64,000 nucleotides of DNA from Patiria miniata. Lineage: Eukaryota > Echinodermata > Asteroidea > Valvatida > Asterinidae. Position 1 is the stretch's first letter; each line of letters opens with the position of its first letter. Position numbers and translations under genes: made by a program. Below the pieces are notes generated by a model. It did not search any database. It was not told where the DNA came from and was given only the letters and a program-made list of their open reading frames with translations. The stretch is from NCBI RefSeq assembly GCF_015706575.1, contig NW_024037050.1:2790001-2854000 (forward strand), in the 5' to 3' direction. This document shows positions 33,201 through 40,783 of this stretch, in pieces.

Positions 33201-35296
33201 AGTTCGCAACGTCAAATTCACATAACATTGCGTTGGCTCCATGCAAAATGCCTTTAAAAAATGTCTTCAACATACACCCACTCGCCAAAAGTGATGACAG
33301 ATAAATGTTTACCGCACAACTGAAGATGATTTATACAAGCTTTCCATACATGCCATATCTTGATGCATATCAATTATCATCTTGTAACTGTACAGGTACC
33401 TCATAATTCATGTTCAACTCACTAGTACCATAATATTCTACAGTACATCTTCAGCAACTTACATTGTACAGGGTTAAGTAAAAAATAAACGAAACCCAAA
33501 TGTCGGGACTATTGTTTTAGTGGAGTTCAGCATGTAGCACTTTCAAAATCTAGGATATGAAAGCCCAATTCATAAGCTTTGTTTTAGTACAAGAATCATT
33601 CACATCACTCATGTACTTTTCAAGTTGCGGATTTTTAAACACAAGCACCATTTTAAAGTTCTGTCCACGGATCCCAAAAAGTTCAGTGTTCTTTCAGCAA
33701 AACCAAAACAAATCACACTGGATGTGTGTGAATTGTTTTTTGTTTTGCTGATAGAACGCACACCTTTTGTGTGATCCGTGGACAGAACTTTAAAACGGTG
33801 GCTGTGTTTAAAATTCCGTAACTTGAAAAGTATATAAGTGATTTGAATGATTCTTGCACTAAAAGAAAGCTTATGAATTGGGCTTTCACATCCCAGATTT
33901 TTAAAGTGCTACATGTAGAACTTCACTAAAACAGTAGTCCCGACATTTGGGTTTCGTGTTTTTTTACTCACCCTGTACATGTAAAATGTCCTAGGATGAA
34001 TGGGGCAAAACTTGAAATTGAGCCAGATTTCAAGTCTAAAGCCCAAATATCTATATCAAACAGCACTAATTCACGAAAATTATTCCCGGTATTGGAACCA
34101 GTAGTGCCCTTTCAGTGACCGACTTGTCCAGTTAACATCGGGTACTGGAAAGTCAGCGTGGCCACTGAAGTAGGTAAAGATCGTATAACGCTGAGCTAGT
34201 AGGTAGTAGGCAAGCCTTCAACGCTGTGATGGATGGCAAAAAACTGAGAAAAAGGCGGAGCTAACACCCAAAGCCGAGTTGGCATGATTACGACAACTGT
34301 ATAGTCGTGTGCCCTAACGTGGCGCACTTCGAAGCTTACCCAACTTTCCTCGTGTAGTGTTGCCAAACCTCTTTGTTGATAAACCTCAAATTCATGCAGT
34401 GAAATACTGGTACTTTTACCTTTTTAATGCTTGCTATTTAACCTCTGTGAACAATTTTGGTTTCATAAAATATAATCCGAAATGCAAAAACGGTCGCGTC
34501 CGGAAATTGGGCACAAATTGGCGGAGAGTTCCCTAACGTGGTGCACTTGAATAAATCTCAGAAAATTCCAAATTAACATTTAAGAATTTCTGTAAACTTA
34601 ATAAATTCTGATAAATCATTATAACCTTTACTTACAAACCCAGCCAGATGTTTGTCAGAAAATTATTTTCTTATTTTTCGGGGCATTTTCAAAGGGTTCA
34701 CTTTGCACATGAAAATAAAATCGGAAAATCACGCCAAAATTTTTTTTCTTTTAACTTTGTAACGGGTAAATGAACTCGCGATTTATTAACGGGAGTGTTT
34801 AGAACTTGATGAAATTTCACTTTCTGTGAAATTTCAGTTAAAACTTTTGCTCTAGCTAGGCGCTACAGGCGAAAAATAAAAGTGCGCCACGTTAGGGGCC
34901 GCCCAACGTTAGGGTACATCAACAATATACATGGCTGTCATAATCAATTCAAAATTAACCCTAACCCTAACATGCAATAAAAATCAAGAGCGGTGTAAAC
35001 TTGTTGCATATTATTTCATTTGGCAGCCAACTCAAGATGCTTTTTTTCGCATCTTAGACGTGTGTCTTATTACAGCCGTAGCTTAAATTTGGACATTGAC
35101 TTACCTCGACCCAGACTTTCTGCAGGGTGTCAAACACCATCAAGACAGCCACAGGATCCGACTTGGACGTGATGTCTTTGTCAGGCAGGTGCTTGCAGGC
35201 AAATCGCAGCTCCACCGAGTTGGACATCTTGGGTCCCAGGCCAGGTCCACTGCCGGCCATTTTGAACTTTTGGGCTTCTTGTTTTTATATAATATG
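6121..35296 (-). CDS. CPNE: Copine (calcium-dependent phospholipid-binding protein), 5' part of gene, six coding exons
   Basis: Copines are cytosolic proteins that bind phospholipid membranes through two C2 domains when calcium rises, and recruit partners through a C-terminal von Willebrand A-like domain. Six minus-strand exons join in phase 0 without a stop: CDS 35105-35260, 31168-31347, 28195-28269, 19505-19579, 8666-8752 and 6121-6210, 221 codons. C2A covers residues ~15-125 and carries the calcium-loop Asp residues in [10 protein letters not shown] (27-36), YDID (88-91) and DDDFLG (99-104). C2B starts near 138, with [13 protein letters not shown] (159-171) and NTLNPTW (195-201). The rest of C2B and the A domain are missing because the gene runs off the left edge. 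The 180- and 75-nt exon sizes fit the vertebrate copine layout as I remember it. Family assignment is firm; which paralogue (CPNE1/3-like or other) cannot be told from this part. Confidence 0.93.
6211..8665 (-). other. CPNE: Copine intron between codons 191 and 192
   Basis: AT-rich. It holds an isolated mariner-like end near 6397 (ACAGGGTGGTAAAAAAAC), a (CA)n stretch near 7340-7356, and AAGTCC/GAGTCC-rich degenerate repeats at 8030-8180. Nothing else is recognised. Confidence 0.7.
8666..8752 (-). CDS. CPNE: Copine exon, codons 163-191 (C2B calcium loop 1)
   Basis: 87 nt, acceptor TTCTCAG/GATATG, donor GAG/GTAAGT-like (GTAAGTTTC). It encodes [14 protein letters not shown] and then [10 protein letters not shown], the C2B loop with calcium-binding Asp163 and Asp169. 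The reading frame stays open for about 380 nt past the donor, but that extension has no copine similarity and is read-through into the intron. Confidence 0.93.
8865..9310. repeat. Degenerate GAGTC minisatellite
   Basis: Two blocks (8865-8950 and 9175-9310) of imperfect GAGTC/GAGTCCGAGTCATGAGTCA units beside copine exon 8666-8752. Similar units are found in RNMT intron 6. Confidence 0.75.
9710..10173. mobile_element. TTAA-flanked non-autonomous DNA element
   Basis: TTAA + ATTACTAGAGCG at the left and the exact reverse complement CGCTCTAGTAAT + TTAA at the right (TTAA 9710-9713 and 10170-10173). The inside is unusually CpG-rich (GCGCGCGGAGACGC) with no transposase. A TTAA target and short terminal inverted repeats fit piggyBac-type mobilisation. 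Confidence 0.75.
10563..10908 (+). repeat. CAGTC/GACTG-rich interspersed repeat, copy 1
   Basis: About 345 bp, starting TCCTATGCAAA and ending CAGCAGGAGGG-like, with dense GACTG, CAGTC and GACTAGTC motifs. Further copies at 28359-28700 (same strand) and 56050-56371 (opposite strand). No clear terminal inverted repeats or coding capacity. Confidence 0.7.
11047..11148. repeat. Perfect 46-bp inverted repeat with 10-nt loop
   Basis: Arms 11047-11092 and 11103-11148 are exact reverse complements around AGTTTGAAAG. The left arm begins TCAGCCAAGGAAATTCTGG. It would form a very stable hairpin in RNA or single-stranded DNA. No similar copy seen in the window. Confidence 0.95.
12243..12310 (-). repeat. 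5'-truncated copy of the tRNA-Ser-like SINE
   Basis: AAATTAGGTTTTGCCCTTC through CTCAGTGTGTTAC matches the body of the SINE at 37218 but lacks its tRNA-like head. TAGTTATCCTTTA occurs on both sides, a 13-bp target duplication expected of LINE-driven retrotransposition. Confidence 0.7.
12539..13052 (+). mobile_element. TTAA MITE family A, 514 bp, copy 1
   Basis: Begins AGGGAATATACATCATTTGC and ends GCAAATGTTGTATTTTCCCT, flanked by TTAA at 12535-12538 and 13053-13056. At the middle is a 28-bp perfect palindrome, CCAACGCTGATCGG followed by its reverse complement. Nearly identical to 63140-63653 and the same length. No transposase. Confidence 0.9.
14190..14683 (+). mobile_element. TTAA MITE family B, copy 1
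   Basis: TTAA + AGCTATAGTCCATCATTTGC at the left; CAAATGATGGACTATATCT + TTAA at the right. It has an imperfect central palindrome around GGTGCGTCTTAAGACGCATC. Inner landmarks TTGAAATTGAGATCCTAGAA and GAAACTTCATCAGGTTAGTT recur in all family members. Confidence 0.88.
14885..15236 (+). repeat. tRNA-derived SINE, second family
   Basis: The head GTGGCTACTGCATAAAGTGC and GGGTTTGATTCCCAGC resemble box A and B. The body has TCTCTCCTGTGCC, TGGTTTTCCTCCCTCCG and TCGCAATTCAGC; the tail is TAAGGATGATTAACCCCCAA + AT-rich. Colinear with the inverted copy at 22811-23185. Confidence 0.8.
15777..15894. repeat. Three copies of a 20-bp palindrome ACCTCGTACATGTACGAGGT
   Basis: Perfect at 15777-15796 and 15831-15850; one mismatch in the last two bases at 15875-15894. 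Start-to-start spacing 54 and 44 bp. Each is followed by TTGGC. The spacers differ, so this is not a simple microsatellite. Confidence 0.95.
18830..19090. repeat. Dispersed repeat, copy 2
   Basis: Partner of 5600-5830: both run from a GGTCCA/CGTCCA start through TTTTTCCTGTCC, CTTGGAGGACG and AGATGTCAGATGTAACAG to a GTTAAGCA end. Both lie in copine introns. Confidence 0.55.
19505..19579 (-). CDS. CPNE: Copine exon, codons 138-162 (start of C2B)
   Basis: A 75-nt exon with acceptor CCTTAG/GTTACT and donor AAAAAG/GTATGT. It encodes [20 protein letters not shown] then NLDKK, matching the copine AEE...N..L.FRA..LD.K block that begins C2B. The exon lies in an otherwise non-coding stretch with more than 8.5 kb of intron on each side. 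Confidence 0.91.
19720..20115 (-). mobile_element. TTAA MITE family B, partial copy
   Basis: Inverted family B sequence from TTAAAGGTTGAGTATATCAT through AACCTGATGAAATTTTAGC and CTAGGATCTCAATTTCAA to CAGTTACTTTTGGAT. The central part is shortened. It ends about 145 bp from copine exon 19505-19579. Confidence 0.75.
20676..21105. mobile_element. piggyBac-type TTAA MITE, 422 bp
   Basis: TTAA + CCACTTCGCGCCGG at the left; CCGACGCGAACTGG + TTAA at the right, an imperfect terminal inverted repeat starting CC. No transposase. The short frames inside are not recognisable proteins. Confidence 0.75.
22811..23185 (-). repeat. tRNA-derived SINE, second family (inverted copy)
   Basis: On the plus strand it begins with (ATA)n and GGGAGGCTAATCATCCTTAC and ends near GTGAGAGGCGAGCGC. 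It matches 14885-15236 in reverse. It contains a local duplication of the GGCCGGAGAAAAACCCTCAT unit. Confidence 0.8.
23290..23640. repeat. Minisatellite-like cluster of GATTTTGCAGGATTGAGGCT
   Basis: Four near-identical copies at about 23307, 23507, 23563 and 23618, usually preceded by GGAG and separated by unrelated 35-180 bp spacers. The first is preceded by the inverted AAATCCTC, giving a small hairpin (TCCTC...GAGGA). Confidence 0.7.
24574..25249. mobile_element. Mariner-like foldback element
   Basis: Left end TACAGAATGAGTAAAAAACA; right end is the inverse of TACAGGGTGAGTTAAAAAAA, with TA at both borders. The arms (24574-24800 and 25045-25249) share GCGGAACCCAAACCCAAAG, TTTGGTGCTAC-type and ATATCACCATTTAAA blocks in inverse order. 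Confidence 0.78.
25764..26060 (+). repeat. tRNA-derived SINE with (AAT)n tail, third type
   Basis: GGTTTGGTGCAGCGGTTC and GGGTTCGATTCCTGCCC are box A- and B-like. The body carries GGGTTTTCCACAGAATACTC and TTCCTCCCGCTTCTAAAAGG; it ends in (AAT)n at 26042-26060. Confidence 0.8.
26329..26849 (+). mobile_element. TTAA MITE family B, copy 2
   Basis: TTAA at 26329-26332 and 26846-26849. It is colinear with 14190-14683, including the central CGGTGATTCTTAAGAAGCACCG near-palindrome, and carries a CGCGCGCG run. Confidence 0.88.
27949..28126 (+). mobile_element. TTAA MITE family B, right half only
   Basis: GGAAATAGAAATCCTAGAAT through GAAACTTCATCAGGTTTACC to CTACCCTACCTTTAA, matching the right half of family B. 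It ends about 70 bp from copine exon 28195-28269. Confidence 0.75.
28195..28269 (-). CDS. CPNE: Copine exon, codons 113-137 (end of C2A)
   Basis: A 75-nt exon with acceptor TTGCAG/GTTGTT and donor ACA/GTAAGT. It encodes [20 protein letters not shown] followed by KATLT, the conserved linker that closes C2A. The frame is open only in phase 0, matching both neighbours. It is too short to stand out as an open reading frame and was found by copine homology. Confidence 0.92.
28359..28700 (+). repeat. CAGTC/GACTG-rich interspersed repeat, copy 2
   Basis: Colinear with 10563-10908: CAGCCTACAT, GACTGACTGGCTG, TGACTAGTCA and CAGCAGGAGGG occur in the same order. Confidence 0.7.
28735..29085 (-). mobile_element. 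TTAA MITE family A, internally deleted copy
   Basis: TTAA 28735-28738 and 29082-29085. It starts AGGGAATATACAACATTTGC, keeps a central near-palindrome around GGTGGTCGGCCAACCACC, but lacks about 160 bp relative to the 514-bp form. Confidence 0.85.
31168..31347 (-). CDS. CPNE: Copine exon, codons 53-112 (C2A)
   Basis: The acceptor is CAG/GTCGAC at 31347. The donor is ATG/GTGGGT at 31168, chosen because it keeps phase 0 and gives TLGM/VVSSKK, colinear with copine TLGQIVSSKK; a donor 4 nt later would break the frame. The exon encodes [29 protein letters not shown] and [13 protein letters not shown], all hallmark copine C2A blocks with the acidic calcium-loop residues intact. 180 nt, 60 codons. 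Confidence 0.94.
31530..32040. repeat. TACTCA minisatellite with ~116-bp higher-order unit
   Basis: Irregular TACTCATACTCATGACAAAG units. A longer block, from ATATACCGGTACTCATACTC to CTCATGGCAAAGTACTCATA, occurs at about 31672 and again at about 31788. Frames through it give meaningless His/Thr/Arg-rich peptides. Confidence 0.9.
33467..33977. mobile_element. Mariner-like foldback element, arms nearly full length
   Basis: TACAGGGTTAAGTAAAAAAT at the left and the inverse of TACAGGGTGAGTAAAAAAAC at the right, TA borders. Almost all of 33467-33720 pairs with 33740-33977 (for example AAACCCAAATGTCGGGACTA and TTCTGTCCACGGATC). Short central loop near 33725. Confidence 0.85.
34310..34915. repeat. 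Diverged inverted repeat around CCCTAACGTGGCGCACTT
   Basis: GCCCTAACGTGGCGCACTTC near 34311 and CCCTAACGTGGTGCACTTGA near 34531 are direct; AAGTGCGCCACGTTAGGGGC near 34881 is inverted. The 34740-34870 part resembles 32870-33000 (AACTTTGTA..GGG, TTTCACTTTCTGTGAAATTT). Probably remnants of one DNA element family. Confidence 0.55.
35105..35296 (-). CDS. CPNE: Copine exon with the start codon (36-nt 5'UTR, codons 1-52)
   Basis: The ATG is at 35260 with a good context (AAAATGG). An in-frame TAA lies nine codons upstream inside the same exon, so this is the first usable start; a second Met at codon 12 is an alternative. The exon opens right after a strong acceptor (TTCTTTTTTGTCAG, ending at 35297) and closes at a perfect donor (GTCGAG/GTAAGT, 35105). 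It encodes a short Gly/Pro-rich leader and the first C2A strands, including SKSDP (32-36). The acceptor means transcription starts in another exon to the right. Confidence 0.92.
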
Positions 35297-35457
35297 CTGA
35301 CAAAAAAGAAGGACAGAAATTGCATTGTAAATCAAATGGCCAACACTGAGGCATTGTTTGCGGCACAATATTCTTGAAGTTGTACCGGTTGATGGTACAA
35401 AATCACATGCAACATTTGGGCATGTGATCAGGGTTCCCAACACTTTATGAAAACACT

Positions 35458-35732
35458 TTAGGCCAAAAAAAAAATATTTCTGCTTCCGATTACATGGCAT
35501 TTGAAAATAGGGTAGGTAGGTAGGGATTTTTTTTTTTTTTTGGCTAATTTTTTGTGTGTACAATCCTGCAGAGGAGGCATCTACATGTAGTCAAGGGTAA
35601 AAGGTAGAAATTGATGGTTTTGGGTGTTTTTTCCTCATTTTCCCCATAAAAAATTAGGGTAGGGGCTGTCAGAATAGGGTACCGGTAGGTAGGGAAACCG
35701 GAAGTAGAAGTTTTTTTTTTTTTGGCCTTAGG
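35458..35732. mobile_element. MITE with GGCCAAAAAAAAAA ends, copy 1
   Basis: TTAGGCCAAAAAAAAAATAT at the left and TTTTTTTTTTTTGGCCTTAG at the right, with inner CTGCTTCCG / CGGAAGTAGAAG also inverted. The body GTCAAGGGTAAAAGGTAG...ATTGATGGTTTTGGGTG is shared with 45870-46110. Confidence 0.75.
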
Positions 35733-35872
35733 AACCCAATAACTTGCGAGTCAAGTATTCAATCACCCCATCTCCTTCAAGACCCTCCAAATGCGCATTC
35801 AAAAACCCCTCGGCACTGAGGAATTCTCACAGATAATGACTGCAATAAGTACAGCAAATAGGTGATGGTTGT

Positions 35873-36147
35873 GCCTTTGACGATACTAAGTATGGCATTT
35901 GGCACACAGTCAGAGTGTGTCATGAGAAAGGTATTTGGTTATAGGGCCATCATGGATTTGTCCTCTGAAAAAAATAAAAGTAGAGTAGCAAGCAATGGCA
36001 GACATTCTGAAAATTGTGCTTGTTATGCAATCTTTATGTTTTCAAAGGACTAATCTACGATGGCCCTGTAGCCAAATATCTTTCTTAAGACATACTCTGA
36101 CTGTGTGCCAAATATCATGCTTGTATCATCAAAGGCACAAGCCCCCC
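35873..36147. repeat. Foldback element between the two genes
   Basis: GCCTTTGACGATAC, GGCATTTGGCACACAGTCAG and GGTATTTGGTTATAGGGCCA at the left are answered by TGGCCCTGTAGCCAAATATC, CTGACTGTGTGCCAAATATC and GTATCATCAAAGGC at the right. About 95-bp arms. Confidence 0.8.
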
Positions 36148-36785
36148 AAATATTCCCCCTATCTGCCCCACTACAAGGCAGAGGTGGTTTTCCAAACCAC
36201 GACTTTGTTCCAGCCTCCAGCTTCTTATTTTGACGGGGAGACAAAGGTCGAGCTATAAGGTCCATTTTGTACAACTGAACATCGAATCTTAAGGACTGTG
36301 TCTTTTGTAAATAACTTGAGTAAATATTCAATTATTCTAATTAGTTGGACCTGATCGAATACTCAAATATTCAAATTTCGCCCATCAAATTTAACACGCA
36401 CCGACCTAAACTTGCCACCGATCGGGATTTGTATATATGTGCAAATTGACAAAGAGCTTATTAATATAATATTCAGAATGGCGGATCATGGAATGGCTGA
36501 TTTAGGCCTAACTAATTTCAAAGAAGAAATTTGAGCTACCGGTATGGCATATTCCTTATGGAAGTTTTTAAATCATGCGCCAAAAATTGCCTTTCGACAA
36601 ATGGGTGGCATGAAACCAGGCAACTTATAAGATTAAAACAACATCGTTGACGCTTTTTTATCATCTCCATAAAACTGTCAACATCATTCAAATATTTGAA
36701 CTGTAAAAAAATGCCATTCGAATATGCTGATTGAATATTTGGTATGCTTGGCACAGCCCTACAGATCTTTATGTTATCAGGCTAA

Positions 36786-37000
36786 ATATTACAGCGCACG
36801 TAAACAATGTTCATGTCTGTTCAAGAATTACAGGCTCCTATGGGATCCAGAGCTGAAGATGAGGCGGGAGATGACGCCGCATTTTCAAAAAAGTCTTCAG
36901 CGAGAATGGCAGATGCCTCACACTGCTCTCAGTCGGGCTCTCAGAAGGAAACAATTATCGTCAGCATTCCGAGCCTTGTTGGCTATTGGTTCTGACATTG
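36786..37000 (+). other. Unrecognised GC-rich stretch, two overlapping frames open
   Basis: Two plus frames are open here. One reads MSVQELQAPMGSRAEDEAGD and then Ser/Lys-rich residues; the other reads LKMRREMTPHFQKSLQREWQ. Neither has a family I know, and no splice sites are convincing. Possibly a remnant of a gene or transposon. Confidence 0.2.
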
Positions 37001-37217
37001 ATCAAGCAGTGCTACTCATCCTCAAGGGAGGAATGCTGAGCCTCGTCTCATACGTCAAACTCCTTGTAATGCAGGCTGGCATCTATTGGTTCAAGTGATG
37101 GTTGTAATACAGTAGCAATGCACATAGAGATGCTGGTCTGTCCACAAATAGTAGCTCAACAATTTGGTGGTATTTTCTTTTCATAACTTGGTTTACATGT
37201 AACTGAGTACATGTAAA

Positions 37218-37800
37218 TCAAATTAGGTTTTGCCCTTCACCGACGTTTAAACACTGTATACTCAGTGTGTTACCTCCCGAGTGAAAGTTGGAAAAAATCA
37301 CTCGGGTGGGACTCAAACCCACGACCTCCTGCTTTCTAGTGTAGATGTCTTACCACTCGACCACCGAGCTAACGGGATCGGTTGGCTGGTTCGAATCTGA
37401 TGTACATAGCAGCGCGTAACGCATAAACTATTATAAGATGGAATTTTACGTCGGGGTGATATCAATCAAATTAGGTTTTTCCCTTCACCAACGTTTAAAC
37501 ACTGTATACTCAGTGTGTTACCTCCCGAGTGAAAGTTGGAAAAAATCACTCGGGTGGGACTCGAACCTACGACCTCCTGCTTTCTAGTGCAGATGTCTTA
37601 CCACTCGACCACCGAGCTAACGGGATCGGTTGGCTGGTTCAAATCTAATGTACATACATATACATGTAGCAGCGGGTACCGCATAAACTATTATAAGAAG
37701 GAATTTTGCGTTGGGGTGATATAAATCAAATTAGGTTTTGCCCTTCACCAACGTTTAAACACTGTATACTCAGTGTGTTACCTCCCGAGTGAAATTTCTG
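37218..37800 (-). repeat. Tandem array of a tRNA-Ser-like SINE, about 2.3 units
   Basis: Units start at about 37218, 37467 and 37727 (period 249-260 bp). Each begins AAATTAGGTTT...CCCTTCACC on the plus strand. In the first two, the minus strand has TGGTCGAGTGGTAAGAC (box A), CACTAGAAAGCAGGAGG (anticodon region, CTAGAAA loop as in tRNA-Ser AGA) and GGTTCGAGTCCCAC (box B; GGTTTGAGTCC in unit 1). CTCGG...CCGAG can pair as an acceptor stem. The long variable arm of tRNA-Ser is absent. The third unit is cut before the head. Confidence 0.85.
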
Positions 37801-39257
37801 TGGTGCGATTTGAGGCAAATTCTGACCACTTACATGTAAACCAATTTTTGTGAGCAAAAAATCATCGCTAACATTATTTTCGAGTTTAGAGTAATTGAAT
37901 CAGCTTTTTTGAGCTGTAGAATCATGATGTTGGCTACAATTTTTATTCGGGGACGAAAAAAGTGGGGGGACAAACGATGCATGATATCCTCCACTTGGGA
38001 AAGTGGGGAGGGGCATCCCCCACCGATTTGACGCCCATGCATGTGCCCTTGGGCAAGGCACTGTGTTACTTTATTGCTTCTCCCACCCACGAGTAAGTGG
38101 GTACCTGTGAGGGCAGAGATGGTTATTGTGGTTGACTTTAGCTGCTTTGCGCCAAAAATGGCAGCATCGAGCAGTGTACTCCATAAGGAGCTAAGATTGT
38201 CTTTGGAATGTTTCATTGGCCCAATGAGCAACGCAATAATGATGAAGCGCCTTGAGCATCAATACTACCCAAAATCAATATTTTCAGCTCAAAAATACAC
38301 TTTACCACAGTCCATCTCACTGGCACACCACTCAAATAAAAGGTCTTGCTGTCCCCTTTTATTTGATACGAAATTTGAGGCTGTGAAGCTTGCGGTTCTG
38401 AAGATTTCATAAATTGTCCACTTTTCAGCCACTTTTGCGTGGAATTGCCCATTTTGCAGCTCACGCAAATGTCAAAAGCAAAAACGTACCATTTATATCA
38501 CATTTTATAGACAATAATGTGTATAAAGTGCACATACATAACATGAATAATATGCAAATGTTGGTGCTTCGTTTCCTAGCTTAATGGGCCCATAAAACAT
38601 TTCTAACTACTAGACCATTTCAGCTCCCTGAGGATTACGCAGCTAGCTCCACGTTGTCATTTCAGTTTAATAAAAAAAAAGGGGCATTTCAAACACAAAT
38701 GTTACGATAATTTAAATTTACGACGGTCTTGCAAGTTCCTCGGGTAATTTTGTCAATCTGGCTGTGTTATTCTGTTGTGATTTAAACAAATCTGCAGTTT
38801 CTTAGGCAAGGCACTTTATGTCCACTTGCCAGCAGTGCAGCTTAGATCTGTAAACAAGGATTTTGCAAGATTCTTTCTCTTCAAAGTACGGTACCACAGG
38901 ACATGAACATATGCATCAGCATTTGTTTCAAGAGGGCCACGGGGACAAGTTATCATTCACACTTCGTTTACTGCCATTGGCCAAATATGATACAATGTAC
39001 GTGTACAATTTAGTCCATGTACCGTACGTGTACAGTATTCGTGTACCGGTACATGTGACCCCTTTCATGGTGCGCCCTCCCTGAGGGCGGTTTTTGTTAT
39101 TTCAATTTACTGACAATGAACATCACAGAGGTACAATGTACAAAGACCTGCCTTCAGTGATGTCAGATGCAAAAAGTCTATGTACATGAACATGAACATG
39201 TACTGTATGTAAACTGTACAGACGTCTCTAATAAACTCATCCAGGATAGGCTGAATT

Positions 39258-39510
39258 AAAGAGGTTGTGGAATGCTCGCAGACATTTCCGTCATTTTTTC
39301 GGGTATACGTGTATGTAGCCTAAGGTGTGATGAAATAGAAACGACTATTGTGTCTGTCATGAAATGAGTACAAAAGGTACTTTTGAGAGCTGTTTTTCAG
39401 GTCCTGTTTCGACCCGAACGTGCAATTTGTGTAAAAGTCATCATTGGGGGCAGCAAACAAAACATAGTAAATCGTGACGTAATAAACAGGACTCCCGATG
39501 CAGCGTAGTA
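39258..39510 (+). mobile_element. Single arm of the 12.2-14.0 kb palindromic element
   Basis: TTAAAGAGGTTGTGGAATGC, CCTAAGGTGTGATGAAATAG, TTTCGACCCGAACGTGCAAT and GACTCCCGATGCAG match 13495-13745. The opposite arm is missing. Confidence 0.8.
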
Positions 39511-40731
39511 TAAACGAGTCCTGTTTATAACGTCACAATAAATGCACAAATGACAAATGACACATTTACTCTACCTTTAATGTTAAGGTCTATCACCCTA
39601 GTATCAGTATGCAACGTTTTTTTAGAATTTCTTAAAAAAATTGAGCCTTTACACTCTAGTAACTGCACCTGCAGCCCTGAATCCATTAAAACATTATAAA
39701 ACCAGAGGTTTTGGGCTGATTTCTTCTTGTTCTCATTCCCATCTGGTTCCCATAAAGAAAGCACACATTGTCAACAAAGCCTGATGTCATTACGTCCCAG
39801 ATCATTTAATATACTGGTCACTTTCAAAAACGTGCCAGAATACTACGGAATCAAAGCCTGATATGCCCAAGAAATGCGTTGGTCTCCCATTATTATCTTC
39901 AACTCCCCTTCATTCAATTTTTAAAAAGGCCCAAGCCTGTGCGCGGAGCGACAAGCGGTGTTAACAATGTGCCAACCCAGTTTGTAGCCAATGAATAAAT
40001 TAACACATTTTTGAAATAATCTTCTCCCCGGGAGCTTTCACGACTCTCCACCGTCGGGAACGCTCCAGAACGACGCGGCAGAACGCGGCAACTCGTCGTA
40101 TGGTCTGGTTACATGCGACAATGAGATGTTCCGCCACAGATAATCACTATATATTGTATGCAACGGTAAAATTGGATTTTTGTTTTGGACGTAGCAACTG
40201 AATGGGAAAAATAATATTACAAATGCAGATAACCGAACCATATGTTTATTGGAAGGAGGTGACAGAGTCTGTTGTGCCATTGTGGTTTAAAGTCAGTGAA
40301 CTCACGGCAAATGTGTCAGGGTCTATCAGACACAATGTGAGGGTTGTCATTAAAGGATAAGTACCAGTGCTCTGTAATTAAGGGACACTTATGGTTTGAA
40401 GAAGAGCTACATGTACTCAAAGTTGTCATCTTGATTCAGATTGAAGAGTAATTAAAAAATGAGGGCAATCATAATCATTAGGCATATAAATCATGATATT
40501 CATCACAAAAATATCATAGCTGCACTCTTCTTGGTGGTAACATCTTTTTTTTCCCCCGGATGGAGTACTACCGGTAAAATTTAAAATGTGGTAGGTTGGG
40601 TAAGAACTACATACACGTAGCCTGTTGAAATTTTAGCTTAATGGCTACACTACATTGTAAAAAAAACAAAGAAAACCTTAGATGTACAATTTGGGGGTTT
40701 TGTACAGTGGCAAAGCCAGACTTTTTACAGT

Positions 40732-40783
40732 GGGGGGGGGGGGGGGGGGGGGGGGGGGGCCTGGGGGGCCGGGGGGGGGGGGG
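40732..40783. repeat. Long G homopolymers
   Basis: A run of 28 G (40732-40759), then CCTGGGGGGCC and a further 13 G. Similar runs at 51058-51082 (25 G), 16559-16572 and 54961-54970. Simple sequence. Confidence 0.9.

Larger units (their letters stand above)
31348..35104 (-). other. CPNE: Copine intron between codons 52 and 53
   Basis: Contains the TACTCA minisatellite (31530-32040), a C homopolymer near 32530, a mariner-like foldback (33467-33977), and a pair of diverged repeats with CCCTAACGTGG and its reverse complement (34310-34915), related to 32870-33000. No coding sequence seen. Confidence 0.7.

Noticed and set aside
35283..35292. TATATAAA as a copine TATA box
   Set aside because: It lies within the exon, downstream of a strong acceptor and about 25 nt from the ATG, so it cannot position a useful start site.
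37280..37640. Functional tRNA-Ser genes
   Set aside because: The long variable arm is missing, the anticodon stem pairs poorly, and the units are embedded in a repeated SINE.
37830..38231. 133-codon minus-strand frame
   Set aside because: It includes SINE body sequence (GGGCAAGGCACTG, CTCCCACCCACGAG) and has no family match.
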